In this document: positions 16,201-24,972 of the stretch, in pieces
How positions within the stretch are numbered: position 1 is the stretch's first letter
How the letters are laid out: each line of letters opens with the position of its first letter
The notes under the pieces: model-generated
What the model was told of the DNA's origin: nothing
Databases searched by the model: none
What the model saw: the letters and a program-made list of their open reading frames with translations, nothing else
Position numbers and translations under genes: made by a program
Assembly (NCBI GenBank): GCA_903904855.1
Contig: CAIVEH010000170.1
Coordinates: 1-38,444 of the forward strand
Length of the DNA stretch: 38,444 nt
From: an uncultured Bacteroidota bacterium
Lineage (GTDB): Bacteria > Bacteroidota > Bacteroidia > Chitinophagales > Chitinophagaceae
Direction: 5' to 3'

Positions 16201-17279
16201 ATTCTGATTGGGCCCTGGAAGAAGTCCAGACCAACCTGGGGCGGATTAAGACCATAGCTGTTTACCGGGCTTCCTGCCGAGCAACCATCGCAATTGGTAC
16301 CGTTGTATTGTATACCAAGACCTCTTGTTGTATCGCAACCAATATAATCATCGTATGCATAACCCAGATCGCAATCATCCCATACAGCCAGGTAAGTACT
16401 GTCAATAGATAAAGCCCCTCTGTTTATTACTCGGTAATTACAAAATGTAGAATTATTCAGGAAATCCTGAGTAGCAAAAGCAAAGGCAGTAGTTTGAATT
16501 TCAACTCCTATTGCTGATGTAAGCGATTGTTGTTTAACATTTCCTGCATCATTAAATACCCACCATATCATCTGGTCAGGAAGGCTCTGAACGCCATTGC
16601 TTTCCAATACCGGATATTCACCCTGGTCTGGTTCATAAATACCATTGCCGTTCAGGTCCTTAAATGCAGCATATGTACGGCCTGCATAAGGCGCCTGACC
16701 AAGCAATATATTACCGGAATTGCTCTTGGCCTGCTGATTGCCAGCCCCTGGCCAATTGTATATTACATTAAAAGCTGATGACTGAGGAGCTGCACCACCT
16801 TTTGATAACTGTATAAAAGAATTGATAGTTGATCTGTCAACTTTCCACTGGTAATCCCACAGATTACAAACTGAACCGGTAATTTTTGCATTAGCATCAA
16901 GTGCTCCTGGCCAGTAATCATTACCATCCTGACGATAGGTTTGAGCTGCTACTTTCAGCTGGCCCTGCTTATCATATCCACCTATCCAGCAGGAAGCTGC
17001 AAATTGCGAACTTTTACTAGATCCTTTCGGGATTTCATAAGCTGCTACCTGAAGGCCTATATTCCACCACATATCGCCTCCGGTCATCAACCTGGCCCGT
17101 ACATTGTTGATATCCAGATCAACAGACGATGTTGCTGGCTGGCAGGATGCATCAGTTGTCTTTGATGCAACGTTCTTATGATGGGCGGTCACTACATTCT
17201 CCTTGGCGTTTACACTGCCGGCAATGCACATCATTCCTAATAGGGCGCCTTTAAATCGAATATTTATTGTGGTCTTCAT
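13203..17279 (-). CDS. Giant exported protein with T9SS-like C-terminal domain
   Basis: A 1358-residue protein with a signal peptide (MKTTINIRFKGALLGMMCIA, cleavage near NAK). No enzyme motif was recognised. The chain is rich in Asn, Gly, Tyr and Asp, has few Cys, and has beta-sandwich-like stretches. The last about 100 residues start IFAVPNPYYGYSGYEQNRFD and continue to NIYTLDGALVRSLSKNDAST and then SSGMYLIHVNAVG. This is the FlgD-like/T9SS sorting-domain pattern that directs export through the outer membrane. The gene starts 27 bases after the TonB receptor stop and precedes the PorV-like gene by 67 bases, so all three form one operon. Similar large proteins of unknown role often sit beside PorV-like genes in this phylum (recalled, not checked). 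Confidence 0.8.
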   Translation of the reverse strand: MKTTINIRFKGALLGMMCIAGSVNAKENVVTAHHKNVASKTTDASCQPATSSVDLDINNVRARLMTGGDMWWNIGLQVAAYEIPKGSSKSSQFAASCWIGGYDKQGQLKVAAQTYRQDGNDYWPGALDANAKITGSVCNLWDYQWKVDRSTINSFIQLSKGGAAPQSSAFNVIYNWPGAGNQQAKSNSGNILLGQAPYAGRTYAAFKDLNGNGIYEPDQGEYPVLESNGVQSLPDQMIWWVFNDAGNVKQQSLTSAIGVEIQTTAFAFATQDFLNNSTFCNYRVINRGALSIDSTYLAVWDDCDLGYAYDDYIGCDTTRGLGIQYNGTNCDGCSAGSPVNSYGLNPPQVGLDFFQGPIRMVMGHSGKLDSAQRLGMTNFTYYNNDQSTIGNPTNGVQIYFYMTGSIRNGQPFSYDFAGPSSPSKGYGSGPKSNYVFWGDPSDNSQWSECSCNNNPGDRRFIFSSGPFELMPGAINDITFGCVWAPQPTGGCPVTNFKTIKSIDDQAQALFDDNFKTVEGPQAPNLYVRELDRKLLFYMVNPEGSNNFGENYGRTDGTYKDSVQYHQLVVKSKGSANASDSLYKFQGYRVFQLANSNVSSADIFNQTTGEVDHTVAQEVFECDIHDGVTQIVNYVQDLAVSSNTFVPQIKVVGKDSGIVHSFVLTTDQFATSADNQFINYHTYYFVAIAYAYNNFVPFNDQNPNNTQGTPYISSSHAAGGNDIKIIPALPNPANGDMGTVINSVYGSGVSVTRLEGQGNGGNFDQMDAASEAEARDNNMVKKATYLPGSGPIDVKVIDPVMVAPLNWSLQIVNNSHSTGFDTLAGWRLTAYDLNGSVVDTIYSEHGINVINEQILAKYGISINVSQPAAPGVNQLSGNGYIGSDITFADSTLPWLAGIQDQADSSFQNWLRAGKTSNYKTTYTPPGPTGPGNPCNFNDNRSGGYWLDSSMSYENMFANFGPTKSTWGPYVLAASYINMNVQPGIPCGFQVAYNVQTQTQANFKTLPDIDLVLTDTVAYWTRCAVIEEQEDPTLAQGGASKFELRQHAGWSGNVSPDGTYNTPVYDDNSTNKSMSWFPGYAIDQSTGKRLNIVFGEDSYLGNDNGGDMIWNPTSNQMSFYDNSIIYGGKHIIYVLNTQYDKDSAFVSLVKQGSGSPKIPNFLRTAYNDVAWVGVPTLNFGFKLAPLNKNGHGLIPTQTKLRFRVNRPYAPLLAVDTTTLPAPKAAAGQMANPNYTFSTKGLAPTSRGDNPNAGSLVNRIFAVPNPYYGYSGYEQNRFDTKVRIINLPAQVYINIYTLDGALVRSLSKNDASTPYIDWDVKNTAGLPVSSGMYLIHVNAVGIGETVIKWFGAMRPLDVTSY

Positions 17280-17306
17280 AACCTATATAATTATAAGTAA
17301 ATATTA

Positions 17307-20300
17307 TTAAAAATTAAACTCTAATGCAAAACTGATAGTACGTGCATAATTATAATGAGCTGGATCATTATTTGCTATCGTATATAAGTCACTATAAGAC
17401 TGAGGGTTTACCTGCTGTGGCACATATTGCTTACCAAACGAGGATGTCAGGTATCCTTTGTCATCAGGTTTCCCTGTAAAACCATATACGCCAAGAATAT
17501 CACGTGTTTGCAACAGATTATTAACCTGCAGAATAGCTTTCAGATAAAGTGGTTTCTTAGGTTTAACACCCTTAATTGCTTCAGCGTGTTTTTTAGCGTT
17601 TGTGAGTGCAAAGTCCTTATCAAGACGCATATCAATACCATAGTGCCATGGAAGGCGTGAGCCATTAACACCACCTACTACTGTTGAATAGTTGGCATCT
17701 GTATACTTGGTATATGGTTCTCCACTTCTTGCCCTGGCTATAAAATCAACACCCATATTCTGGAATACTGGTTTACCCTTCACCATAGGTCCTTCACCTT
17801 CATTGTACCGGTAATCGATATTTGCAGCTATGTTATGGCGGGAATCATAGTTAAGCGAAGTAATATAACGCTGATTAGGTAATCCTGCCTCAATGAAATT
17901 CGACAATAAACCGTTACGATCGCCAGGAGTTGAACCTGTACCTTCAGCAAATGAAAGTGTGTAAGATACATTCATCTTCAGGTGGTTGGTAGCACGAAGG
18001 TCATAATTAAGCGTTGTACCTTTTGTAGTTGAGAAGTCCCTGTTACCATAAGTATAGTAGGTAATTGGCCATGCATAAAGATAAGGTACAGCTGTAATCA
18101 TATTTTTACGCTCTTTATAGAAGGCTGATAATTGGAGCGCAGAGTGATCATTCAGTTTTTCCTGGAAACCTACTTCATAATCATAAGTAATTTCTGGCTT
18201 CAGGTTTGAATTAGCCATTGGGTAAGTGGTATTACTACCTACACTCTGAAGGAAATAATAATCTTTAGCAGTAGCATTCACTTCTCCTGTTGGTCTGTGA
18301 GAGTAAATATCGTAATGTGCATAAAAATTAGCTACATCTGATATAGGGAAGGAGAAGGAAATACGTGGCTGGGCCAGAACCTGTGGTGTATAGTCGGTAA
18401 ATGCAAGGTTTGGATTATAATTATTGCTGGTTATTTTCACTGAATCATTAATAAGTGCTGGCTGAGGGTCGCGACCACCTGAATATTGCTTAAGTGAAGA
18501 TGGGTCAGAAATAAACTTACCATGTGGATCATACCAGTTGCTTCCGTTTCTATATCCGATGATGGATGGTGTTGTGGCAGTATTATCATCAACATATACT
18601 ACATAATTTCCACCAATATTGCCGGGATGTTTACCACCATTAAATATATTATCTGAACCTGGAATCTGGCTAACAGTTTTTTCGCCATATTCCGAATATG
18701 GGTCAATGAGTACTTTGGTATTTGCTGTATACCTGTCAATACGTACACCAATATTAAAATGTATATCCTTATAGTTGAAATTATCCAATAAATAGCCTGC
18801 AATATAGTTTGGTGTAAATGATGCCATTGGACGGGTGTAATTACCATTTGCATCTTTTGCTGTCCAGAAATCATTAAAGTTAACATTGCCGGTCTGAGGA
18901 GCGCCGGTATAGGTATAACCCTGATAACCTACATATGAATTTCCTGAATTCAACAACTCATCAGCCGAAAACATATTCAATGAAAACAGTGATGGATTCA
19001 AAGCATCTATATTGATATCAGATGTGCTGGTAATAGCATTACCATTTGCATCTTTAATACCCAGCTTTTGCATTTTTGCTCTAAGATTGTTATCAAAAGT
19101 CTTATCCGATGTAACATTAATGTAATTATAAAATATTGTATCGTTAGGACCAGGAATAACCTGACCAGACTGAACCTGCGCCAGCGTGTAGGACTTCCCG
19201 TTAACAATAAACATAGGGTGTGTTTTATCCAGTTTCAGGTTGCCATTATCAACACTTCCAACCAGTCCACGCATAAGTGACCATAATGAAGCTGTTCCAC
19301 CATTACCTGGATTAGAGTAAACATAGAAAGTATTTTCAATTCTTTGCTGATAATATAAACCAAACTGGATAGCATGTTTGGTTTTACCAGCCAATAAGTC
19401 GAAGGAGGCGTTTACATCCAATGCATATTGGTTTGAATTAAATTTTTCATAATAACTCATTGTAGCGCCGGGGCTGTAAAACATACCGTAAGTATATTTA
19501 GGTTCATCTCCGTTTGCAAGCCCGTTGAATGCCTGGATCTGAGTGATAGATGAAGGCAGCTGATTGAATGGTATTGCGTATTGGTTATAATATTGGGATG
19601 TATAATTTACCAGATTCGGATTTAAAGTACCTGGCTCAAAAGTGATGCCTTTTGTTGCATTGAACAATAAGATGGTTCCTTGCCTGCCACTAGCCGAATC
19701 CGTTTGCACCGGAAAATATAATGGAGTCCTTGTTTCGTTAAATTTCCCAATATAGGCATAATCAAAAATATTCGACTTGAATTTTGCATCTTCCCGCACA
19801 AAGCTAAGATTCTGAAAATCGGCCTGAACTGAATAAAACGCATTGGAAATAATATTGTGCCTGGAAGAAGTATCACCAACTTTATTGAATTTTTGTGTGA
19901 ACCTGATAAATCCACGACCTGCATACTGGTTTTGTACAGGTGTAGCTTCTGGTGCAAAAAGTGTACGACCGCGGCTATATAAATCAGATTTGGTATAATC
20001 AAAAGAACCACCGGCAATAATGTGCATATTATCAGAAACCTGGTAATCCAGTTTACCGTTTGCTCTTGCTTCCTGAGTTACGTTATGTGGAGGTATCTTT
20101 GTTTTTTGCATATCCTTTAGTGTAATGTAGTCGGATGCAACGTTTACTGAAGGCTGTCCATTATTATCAGTAGTTATCAAAAGTGGGTTTTGCTGAAGGT
20201 TTTTAAGAACCGAAGCTTTAGTAATATATTCTTCATTAAATGTAGGGTAACGGTCATTATCATTATAAAGGTCGCCGCTTAAAGAAAAACCAAGAACGGG

Positions 20301-21110
20301 TTTCTTGCGTGTATGATCCCCTTCCTGGATTGTTTTCTTATAAATAGGACCAGCTATCGAAAAAGAAAAGAGGTTGTTATTGTAACCATCTATAGAGTGC
20401 TGCACACGCACATCTCCTGTAAGTTTTTGTGCCACACCCCTTGTAGTAATGTTTACTACCGCGCCCTGGTTATCACCATATTTTGCAGAGATACCACCAT
20501 TCATAACCTCAATTTGATCAATCGACCCCTGTGCCTGATCAATACCATTTGATCCCTGAACCTGAACCCCATCAATGATGTACAGAGTACCTGTAGTACG
20601 TCCACCACCAATATTAACATCGGTACCCCTCTTCTGCTGGTAAACTCCTACGGTAGTACTTACTATATCCGTTACCTGGTTGGTAGGTATTGAGGCGATC
20701 TCAGTCCTGTCCAGAGAATGTGATGTGTTGTCGCTCACAAGAGGTTTTTTGTAATCATGAATAATTACTTCAGGTCCTCCAACCGTCAATGTATGCCTGC
20801 TCATTGAGAAGTTAATAGTAGTACGTTGGTCAGGGGATACAAGTACCTTATTGGTAAACATAGAGTCATAACCTGCATAAATAGCCAGAACATCATAATA
20901 ACCAGGCTCCAGAGGCTTGATCACATAATTACCATCATAGTCGGTAACTGTGCCTCCTTTTAAGATACCACCGGTATAAACCTGAACAACGGCGCTGATC
21001 ATTGGTTCCTTCTTTTCGTCTATCACCTTACCGGCGATTTCCTGTGCTATGGCTGAACCAGATAGCGAAATAAATACAAGCAGAAACAGAGAACGTAAAG
21101 TACGAGTCAT
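17307..21110 (-). CDS. TonB-dependent receptor with carboxypeptidase-regulatory-like N-terminal domain
   Basis: A 1267-residue outer-membrane receptor. The start at 21110 is chosen over an ATG at 21176 because it places the signal peptide at the N-terminus (MTRTLRSLFLLVFISLSGSA then IAQ). A carboxypeptidase-regulatory-like domain follows (about 24-110: GKVIDEKKEPMISAVVQVYT). Then comes the plug (VTDIVSTTVGVYQQKRGTDV and IIDGVQVQGS, IDQIEVMNGGISAKYGDNQG) and a long 22-strand-type barrel ending in FALEFNF with the terminal aromatic. No SusD gene follows. It is instead the first gene of the operon with the 1358-residue exported protein and the PorV-like protein, so its ligand is unknown and a glycan role should not be assumed. 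Confidence 0.92.
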   Translation of the reverse strand: MTRTLRSLFLLVFISLSGSAIAQEIAGKVIDEKKEPMISAVVQVYTGGILKGGTVTDYDGNYVIKPLEPGYYDVLAIYAGYDSMFTNKVLVSPDQRTTINFSMSRHTLTVGGPEVIIHDYKKPLVSDNTSHSLDRTEIASIPTNQVTDIVSTTVGVYQQKRGTDVNIGGGRTTGTLYIIDGVQVQGSNGIDQAQGSIDQIEVMNGGISAKYGDNQGAVVNITTRGVAQKLTGDVRVQHSIDGYNNNLFSFSIAGPIYKKTIQEGDHTRKKPVLGFSLSGDLYNDNDRYPTFNEEYITKASVLKNLQQNPLLITTDNNGQPSVNVASDYITLKDMQKTKIPPHNVTQEARANGKLDYQVSDNMHIIAGGSFDYTKSDLYSRGRTLFAPEATPVQNQYAGRGFIRFTQKFNKVGDTSSRHNIISNAFYSVQADFQNLSFVREDAKFKSNIFDYAYIGKFNETRTPLYFPVQTDSASGRQGTILLFNATKGITFEPGTLNPNLVNYTSQYYNQYAIPFNQLPSSITQIQAFNGLANGDEPKYTYGMFYSPGATMSYYEKFNSNQYALDVNASFDLLAGKTKHAIQFGLYYQQRIENTFYVYSNPGNGGTASLWSLMRGLVGSVDNGNLKLDKTHPMFIVNGKSYTLAQVQSGQVIPGPNDTIFYNYINVTSDKTFDNNLRAKMQKLGIKDANGNAITSTSDINIDALNPSLFSLNMFSADELLNSGNSYVGYQGYTYTGAPQTGNVNFNDFWTAKDANGNYTRPMASFTPNYIAGYLLDNFNYKDIHFNIGVRIDRYTANTKVLIDPYSEYGEKTVSQIPGSDNIFNGGKHPGNIGGNYVVYVDDNTATTPSIIGYRNGSNWYDPHGKFISDPSSLKQYSGGRDPQPALINDSVKITSNNYNPNLAFTDYTPQVLAQPRISFSFPISDVANFYAHYDIYSHRPTGEVNATAKDYYFLQSVGSNTTYPMANSNLKPEITYDYEVGFQEKLNDHSALQLSAFYKERKNMITAVPYLYAWPITYYTYGNRDFSTTKGTTLNYDLRATNHLKMNVSYTLSFAEGTGSTPGDRNGLLSNFIEAGLPNQRYITSLNYDSRHNIAANIDYRYNEGEGPMVKGKPVFQNMGVDFIARARSGEPYTKYTDANYSTVVGGVNGSRLPWHYGIDMRLDKDFALTNAKKHAEAIKGVKPKKPLYLKAILQVNNLLQTRDILGVYGFTGKPDDKGYLTSSFGKQYVPQQVNPQSYSDLYTIANNDPAHYNYARTISFALEFNF

Positions 21111-21144
21111 AACTAGTGTTAATAAATTATTAGCAAATGAGGCG

Positions 21145-21152
21145 TAAAGGTA
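21145..21152 (-). promoter_or_regulatory. Weak -7 candidate TACCTTTA before the TonB operon
   Basis: Minus-strand TACCTTTA differs from TAnnTTTG at the last base and lies 34 bases before the ATG at 21110. No well-spaced -33 TTTG is present (the nearest is about 28 bases upstream). The rest of the interval 21111-21375 is AT-rich and shows nothing else. Confidence 0.25.
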
Positions 21153-21375
21153 AAAAAATCTGTTAAAAATCCGCACTCGGCAAATTAATTTTCCCTCAAA
21201 CCCCTATATAATTTTGAAATAAATGTATGCTTTTTTTAAGGTTTTAAATTTCCCTTCTACTATAAAGACGAAAAACACGGTGCAAATCTTGGGTATTTCT
21301 GAAAATATTTTTTGTTTGCGTTAACAGATCGCCGGAAATGCAGCATTTTCCGATTTTATTAATTCAAAAAATATA

Positions 21376-22338
21376 TTAAAAGGCTTGGCCGTTCAAATGA
21401 AATGTAATTTTATCAGCAAGTATTTTACTCATTTTATACAGCGACTCATGAGTATATCCTGCAATATGTGGAGTCATAACAACATTGGGGAGCACACTCA
21501 ATTCGGCCAAAAGTCGATTTAAATGATTATTTTTATCTATAATTGAAATTGGTTCCTTTTCGAAAACATCAAGGCACGCGCCTGTTATTTTGCCATTTAG
21601 CACCCCCTCATACAAACTGGCAGTATCTGCTACATTACCCCGTGATGTATTGATTAAAATAAAGGGCTTCTTCATCTGCCCGATAAAATCCCGGTTAAAA
21701 TATCCAATAGTATCCCGCTGTGAGGGTACATGAAAACTAACCACATCAGCCTCTTCAAAAATAGGCGCCAGAGTGGGACAATTTACAAAATGCGCCGGTA
21801 TACGCTCAGGATAATACTTATCATATGCCAATATTCGCACATCAAAACCCGTTAATTTCCGGCCAAATGCTGCTCCGGTATGTCCATATCCTATTATCCC
21901 TATTGTTTTCCCTTCAAGTTCAGTTCCTCTGTTTTCTTCCCGTTTCCAGGTTCCATGCTGCATTTCATTATAGCTCCAGCTAATCCGGCGTATCAGATCC
22001 AGAAGCATACCCAGGGCATGTTCAGCTACTGCATTACAATTTCCCTCAGGACTGCCAAAACACGCTATTCCTTTTTCCCGGGCATATTCCAGGTCTATTA
22101 CCTCCATACCCGATCCCATACGGCCAATCCATTTCAGGCGGGGTGCGGCATCTATAAGTTGCTTATTTAGTTGCAGCCTTGTTGAAGTAATTACACCAGC
22201 ACAATCACCAATCAGTTCAAAACCCGTTTCCTGGGTAATTTTTTCGTGCACTACATATCCATATCCAAGCGATGAAAGTGCAGATAATAATACCGGATGA
22301 ACCGGGGCTGCAATCAGAACCTTCTTTTCCATTTCCAT
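21376..22338 (-). CDS. D-isomer-specific 2-hydroxyacid dehydrogenase
   Basis: A 320-residue NAD-dependent dehydrogenase of the 3-phosphoglycerate/D-lactate dehydrogenase family. The Rossmann motif IGIIGYGHTGAAFG lies at 146-159. The catalytic triad is complete: R233 (INTSRGN), E262 (FEKEP) and H291 (TPHIAGYTHES). The length and lack of a C-terminal ACT domain fit a short SerA-like or hydroxypyruvate/glyoxylate reductase-like enzyme, so the substrate cannot be set. A minus-strand TAACTTTG (22360-22367) lies 21 bases before the ATG. A second ATG two codons later (22332) is possible. Confidence 0.92.
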   Translation of the reverse strand: MEMEKKVLIAAPVHPVLLSALSSLGYGYVVHEKITQETGFELIGDCAGVITSTRLQLNKQLIDAAPRLKWIGRMGSGMEVIDLEYAREKGIACFGSPEGNCNAVAEHALGMLLDLIRRISWSYNEMQHGTWKREENRGTELEGKTIGIIGYGHTGAAFGRKLTGFDVRILAYDKYYPERIPAHFVNCPTLAPIFEEADVVSFHVPSQRDTIGYFNRDFIGQMKKPFILINTSRGNVADTASLYEGVLNGKITGACLDVFEKEPISIIDKNNHLNRLLAELSVLPNVVMTPHIAGYTHESLYKMSKILADKITFHLNGQAF

Positions 22339-22359
22339 TTTCCTGAACTGATATTACTG

Positions 22360-22367
22360 CAAAGTTA
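22360..22367 (-). promoter_or_regulatory. Candidate -7 promoter element TAACTTTG
   Basis: An exact TAnnTTTG match on the minus strand, 21 bases upstream of the 2-hydroxyacid dehydrogenase start. No clear -33 element is seen. Confidence 0.5.
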
Positions 22368-22522
22368 TATTGCCCAAAAGATAAAAAAGTGATTTTATTG
22401 TGCAATAACCTTTGTGTACTTAATTTGATAACATAAAAATATCGTATACTTTTTGATATGCCTGGTGTCCCTTGTGGTTAGACTACCATGTACCTCTTTA
22501 TACAGCGATAAGCCCATTCCAA

Positions 22523-23341
22523 TTACAAGGTGATTTCCTGCTGGTCATACTTACCTGACAATATAAGTTGCCGGTACAAATCTACAAAGTCAGCAACTGC
22601 CAGTTGCTCTGCTCTTTTATCCATCAGCGGGCCGGAAAGCATTTCTGCAGGCACAGTACTTTTCAGTGCATTCCGCAATGTCTTCCGCCGCTGGTTAAAT
22701 GCCGCCTTGACCAATATTATAAACCTTCGCTTATCGGCTATATCAAATCGATTATGGGATGTTTCAAATCGAAGAACACCGCTTTTCACCTTTGGTGGCG
22801 GGGTGAAACAATTTTCATGCACATCGAGTAAATAAGTAACCTTAAAGAAAGCCTGCATCAGAACACTCAGAATACCGTAGGTTTTTGATCCCGGTCCTGC
22901 TGCAATACGCAGGGCTACCTCTTTCTGAAACATACCAATAACTTCATCTACCAACGGTTCCCACTCCAGAATTTTAAAGAGAATGGGTGAAGATATATTA
23001 TATGGAAAATTACCAATAACTGAAAACCGACTGTCAAATGGTATATCTGCCTTAAGTATATCCTGGGTTATTATTTTACCCTTCAGTTGCGGATAGGCTT
23101 TTTGCAGATAATCTACTTTTTCAGTATCTATCTCAATGGCTTTATAATCTATATCCTGCAATTGAATAAGGTATTTGGTAATAGCGCCACCACCGGGTCC
23201 TATCTCCAGCAGCCGCATCCCAGGGCTAAGCGTAACCTGATCAACTATTTTCCGGCATACATTTTCATCATGCAGAAAATGCTGCCCAAGGCTTTTTTTC
23301 AGTTGCAGGCCGGCTATAGTCCTTGCAGGGTTGTGATTCAT
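22523..23341 (-). CDS. rsmA: 16S rRNA dimethyladenosine transferase RsmA (KsgA)
   Basis: A 272-residue SAM-dependent methyltransferase that dimethylates two adjacent adenosines in the 3'-terminal hairpin of 16S rRNA (A1518 and A1519 in E. coli numbering), a late step in small-subunit assembly. The N-terminal KKSLGQHFL (15-23), SAM motif LEIGPGGGAITKYL (45-58) and catalytic NFPYNI (111-116, in place of the common NLPYNI) are all present. The C-terminal helical domain ends normally. It is divergent from the aminopeptidase gene, with an exact TAnnTTTG element 5 bases before the start codon. Confidence 0.96.
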   Translation of the reverse strand: MNHNPARTIAGLQLKKSLGQHFLHDENVCRKIVDQVTLSPGMRLLEIGPGGGAITKYLIQLQDIDYKAIEIDTEKVDYLQKAYPQLKGKIITQDILKADIPFDSRFSVIGNFPYNISSPILFKILEWEPLVDEVIGMFQKEVALRIAAGPGSKTYGILSVLMQAFFKVTYLLDVHENCFTPPPKVKSGVLRFETSHNRFDIADKRRFIILVKAAFNQRRKTLRNALKSTVPAEMLSGPLMDKRAEQLAVADFVDLYRQLILSGKYDQQEITL

Positions 23342-23346
23342 AGTTG

Positions 23347-23354
23347 CAAATGTA
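23347..23354 (-). promoter_or_regulatory. Candidate -7 promoter element TACATTTG for rsmA
   Basis: An exact TAnnTTTG on the minus strand whose last base is 5 bases before the rsmA ATG at 23341. If used, the mRNA would be leaderless or nearly so. Together with the plus-strand element at 23452-23459 it marks the region between rsmA and the aminopeptidase gene as a divergent promoter region. Confidence 0.45.
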
Positions 23355-23451
23355 CAGGTTTCCGGTTGCGCAGTTGGTCCATGTGTAGAAACAACTCAGT
23401 GCCTCACCCACCCCACCCGCTCAACTAACAGGATTTTAGGCAGAATTAGAT

Positions 23452-23459
23452 TACCTTTG
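23452..23459 (+). promoter_or_regulatory. Candidate -7 promoter element TACCTTTG
   Basis: An exact TAnnTTTG match 22 bases before the aminopeptidase ATG at 23482, the same octamer as at 4716-4723. No clear -33 element is visible. Confidence 0.5.
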
Positions 23460-23481
23460 CCCATTATTTTAATTTTACCGC

Positions 23482-24918
23482 ATGGATTTCAAAATACTAC
23501 TGAAACAACCGGTCCAAAACCAGGTTTTTATAATAGACGAGGAAGCAAAGATCAGCCAGCTTCACGGCATAACTGAATCAGAAACAGCATTTGCAAATAC
23601 TTGTTTCGCCAATGATCAAACACTTATTACCTTTAACCGGTATGGGTATTTCCATTTTGTTTTTCTGGTAAGAACTAAAAAAACAAATTCTCAGACCTGC
23701 GAGAGTATTCGTAAATATGGCGCTGACCTGCAGGGTATTTGCAATAAATACAAACTAACAGACATTATTGTCAACAACCTTACGGCTACCGCAAACGCTG
23801 CCATCCTTTTGGCTGAAGGTCTGGCGCTGGCCAATTACCAGTTCCTGAAATACCGTACCAACGCAAAAAAAATAACCCATTCACTACATACGGTTTACTT
23901 CACCAAAAACTCAGCTACATTAAAGGAGGTAAACCAGCTTTCTATTACTATAGATGCAATATATAAGGCGCGTACCCTGGTTAATGAACCACTTTGCTTC
24001 CTGAGTGCCGAGCAATTGGCAACCGAGATTGCAGCACTGGGTAAAGAAGCAGGTTTCAAAGTAACCATATTCAATAAGGCGCGGCTTGAAAAAGAAAAAA
24101 TGGGTGGTATCCTGTCGGTAAACAGGGGAAGCATTCAGCCTCCTACCTTTACTATCATGGAGTACATACCTAAAAAAGCCATCAATAAAAAGCCCATTGT
24201 ACTCGTGGGCAAGGGAGTAGTATATGATACTGGCGGATTGTCGCTGAAGCCTACCCTCAATTCCATGGACCGCATGAAAAGCGATATGAGCGGCGCTGCC
24301 CTCGTAAGCTGTGCTATGTATGCCATTGCAAAAATGCAATTACCCCTTCACATTGTTGCACTGGTGCCTGCCACCGATAACCGGCCCGGCGAAAATGCCT
24401 ATGTGCCCGGCGATGTGGTAACAATGGCAAGCGGCGCAACTGTTGAAGTCCTGAATACCGATGCCGAAGGCCGTATGTTGCTGGGCGATGCGCTGCACTG
24501 GGCCAAGCGCTACAAACCCGAACTGGTGGCCGATTTTGCAACCCTCACCGGCGCGGCATCTGTTGCTGTGGGTGAGCATGGTATTGTGTGCATGGGCACT
24601 GCCGATGACCAGACCAAACACGCCTTCCGTGAAAGCGGATTCCGGCAATACGAAAGGCTGGTTGAATACCCGCTGTGGGATGAATATGGCGACCAGATAA
24701 AATCGGATATTGCCGATATAAAAAACACAGGCGGATCAAGTGGCGGTGCAATTACTGCCGGTAAATTCCTGGAGCATTTCATCGATTATCCCTGGATGCA
24801 CTTCGATATTGCAGGGGTATCTTTTGCTACTGCCAAAAAAGGTTACACACCCATCGGTGGCACAGCCTATGGTATGAGGATGCTGCTCGATTTTCTCATC
24901 CACTACGGCAGAGCCTGA
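23482..24918 (+). CDS. M17 leucyl aminopeptidase family protein
   Basis: A 478-residue two-metal aminopeptidase that removes N-terminal residues from peptides in the cytoplasm, usually as a hexamer. The metal and catalytic residues of the C-terminal domain are all in place: K244 and D249 (VGKGVVYDTGG), K256 (SLKP), D268 (MKSDMSGAA), D327 and E329 (NTDAEGR) and R331. The N-terminal domain (1-170) is divergent, as usual in the family. It is the first gene of a plus-strand pair with pdxA, 54 bases downstream, and is read divergently from rsmA. Confidence 0.94.
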   Translation: MDFKILLKQPVQNQVFIIDEEAKISQLHGITESETAFANTCFANDQTLITFNRYGYFHFVFLVRTKKTNSQTCESIRKYGADLQGICNKYKLTDIIVNNLTATANAAILLAEGLALANYQFLKYRTNAKKITHSLHTVYFTKNSATLKEVNQLSITIDAIYKARTLVNEPLCFLSAEQLATEIAALGKEAGFKVTIFNKARLEKEKMGGILSVNRGSIQPPTFTIMEYIPKKAINKKPIVLVGKGVVYDTGGLSLKPTLNSMDRMKSDMSGAALVSCAMYAIAKMQLPLHIVALVPATDNRPGENAYVPGDVVTMASGATVEVLNTDAEGRMLLGDALHWAKRYKPELVADFATLTGAASVAVGEHGIVCMGTADDQTKHAFRESGFRQYERLVEYPLWDEYGDQIKSDIADIKNTGGSSGGAITAGKFLEHFIDYPWMHFDIAGVSFATAKKGYTPIGGTAYGMRMLLDFLIHYGRA

Positions 24919-24944
24919 AAAACAACAACTAAACCAAAGACTTT

Positions 24945-24965
24945 CGACTAACGACTAACGACTTA
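24945..24965 (+). repeat. CGACTAA heptad repeat (three units) before pdxA
   Basis: Units CGACTAA, CGACTAA, CGACTTA preceded by ACTTT, ending 7 bases before the pdxA ATG at 24973. It is the same sequence and almost the same placement as the five-unit copy at 9927-9960. Confidence 0.88.
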
Positions 24966-24972
24966 ATAAAAC

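Noticed and set aside
21111-21176. N-terminal extension of the TonB receptor from an ATG at 21176
   Set aside because: The signal peptide begins at the ATG at 21110; the extra 22 residues have no counterpart in the family.
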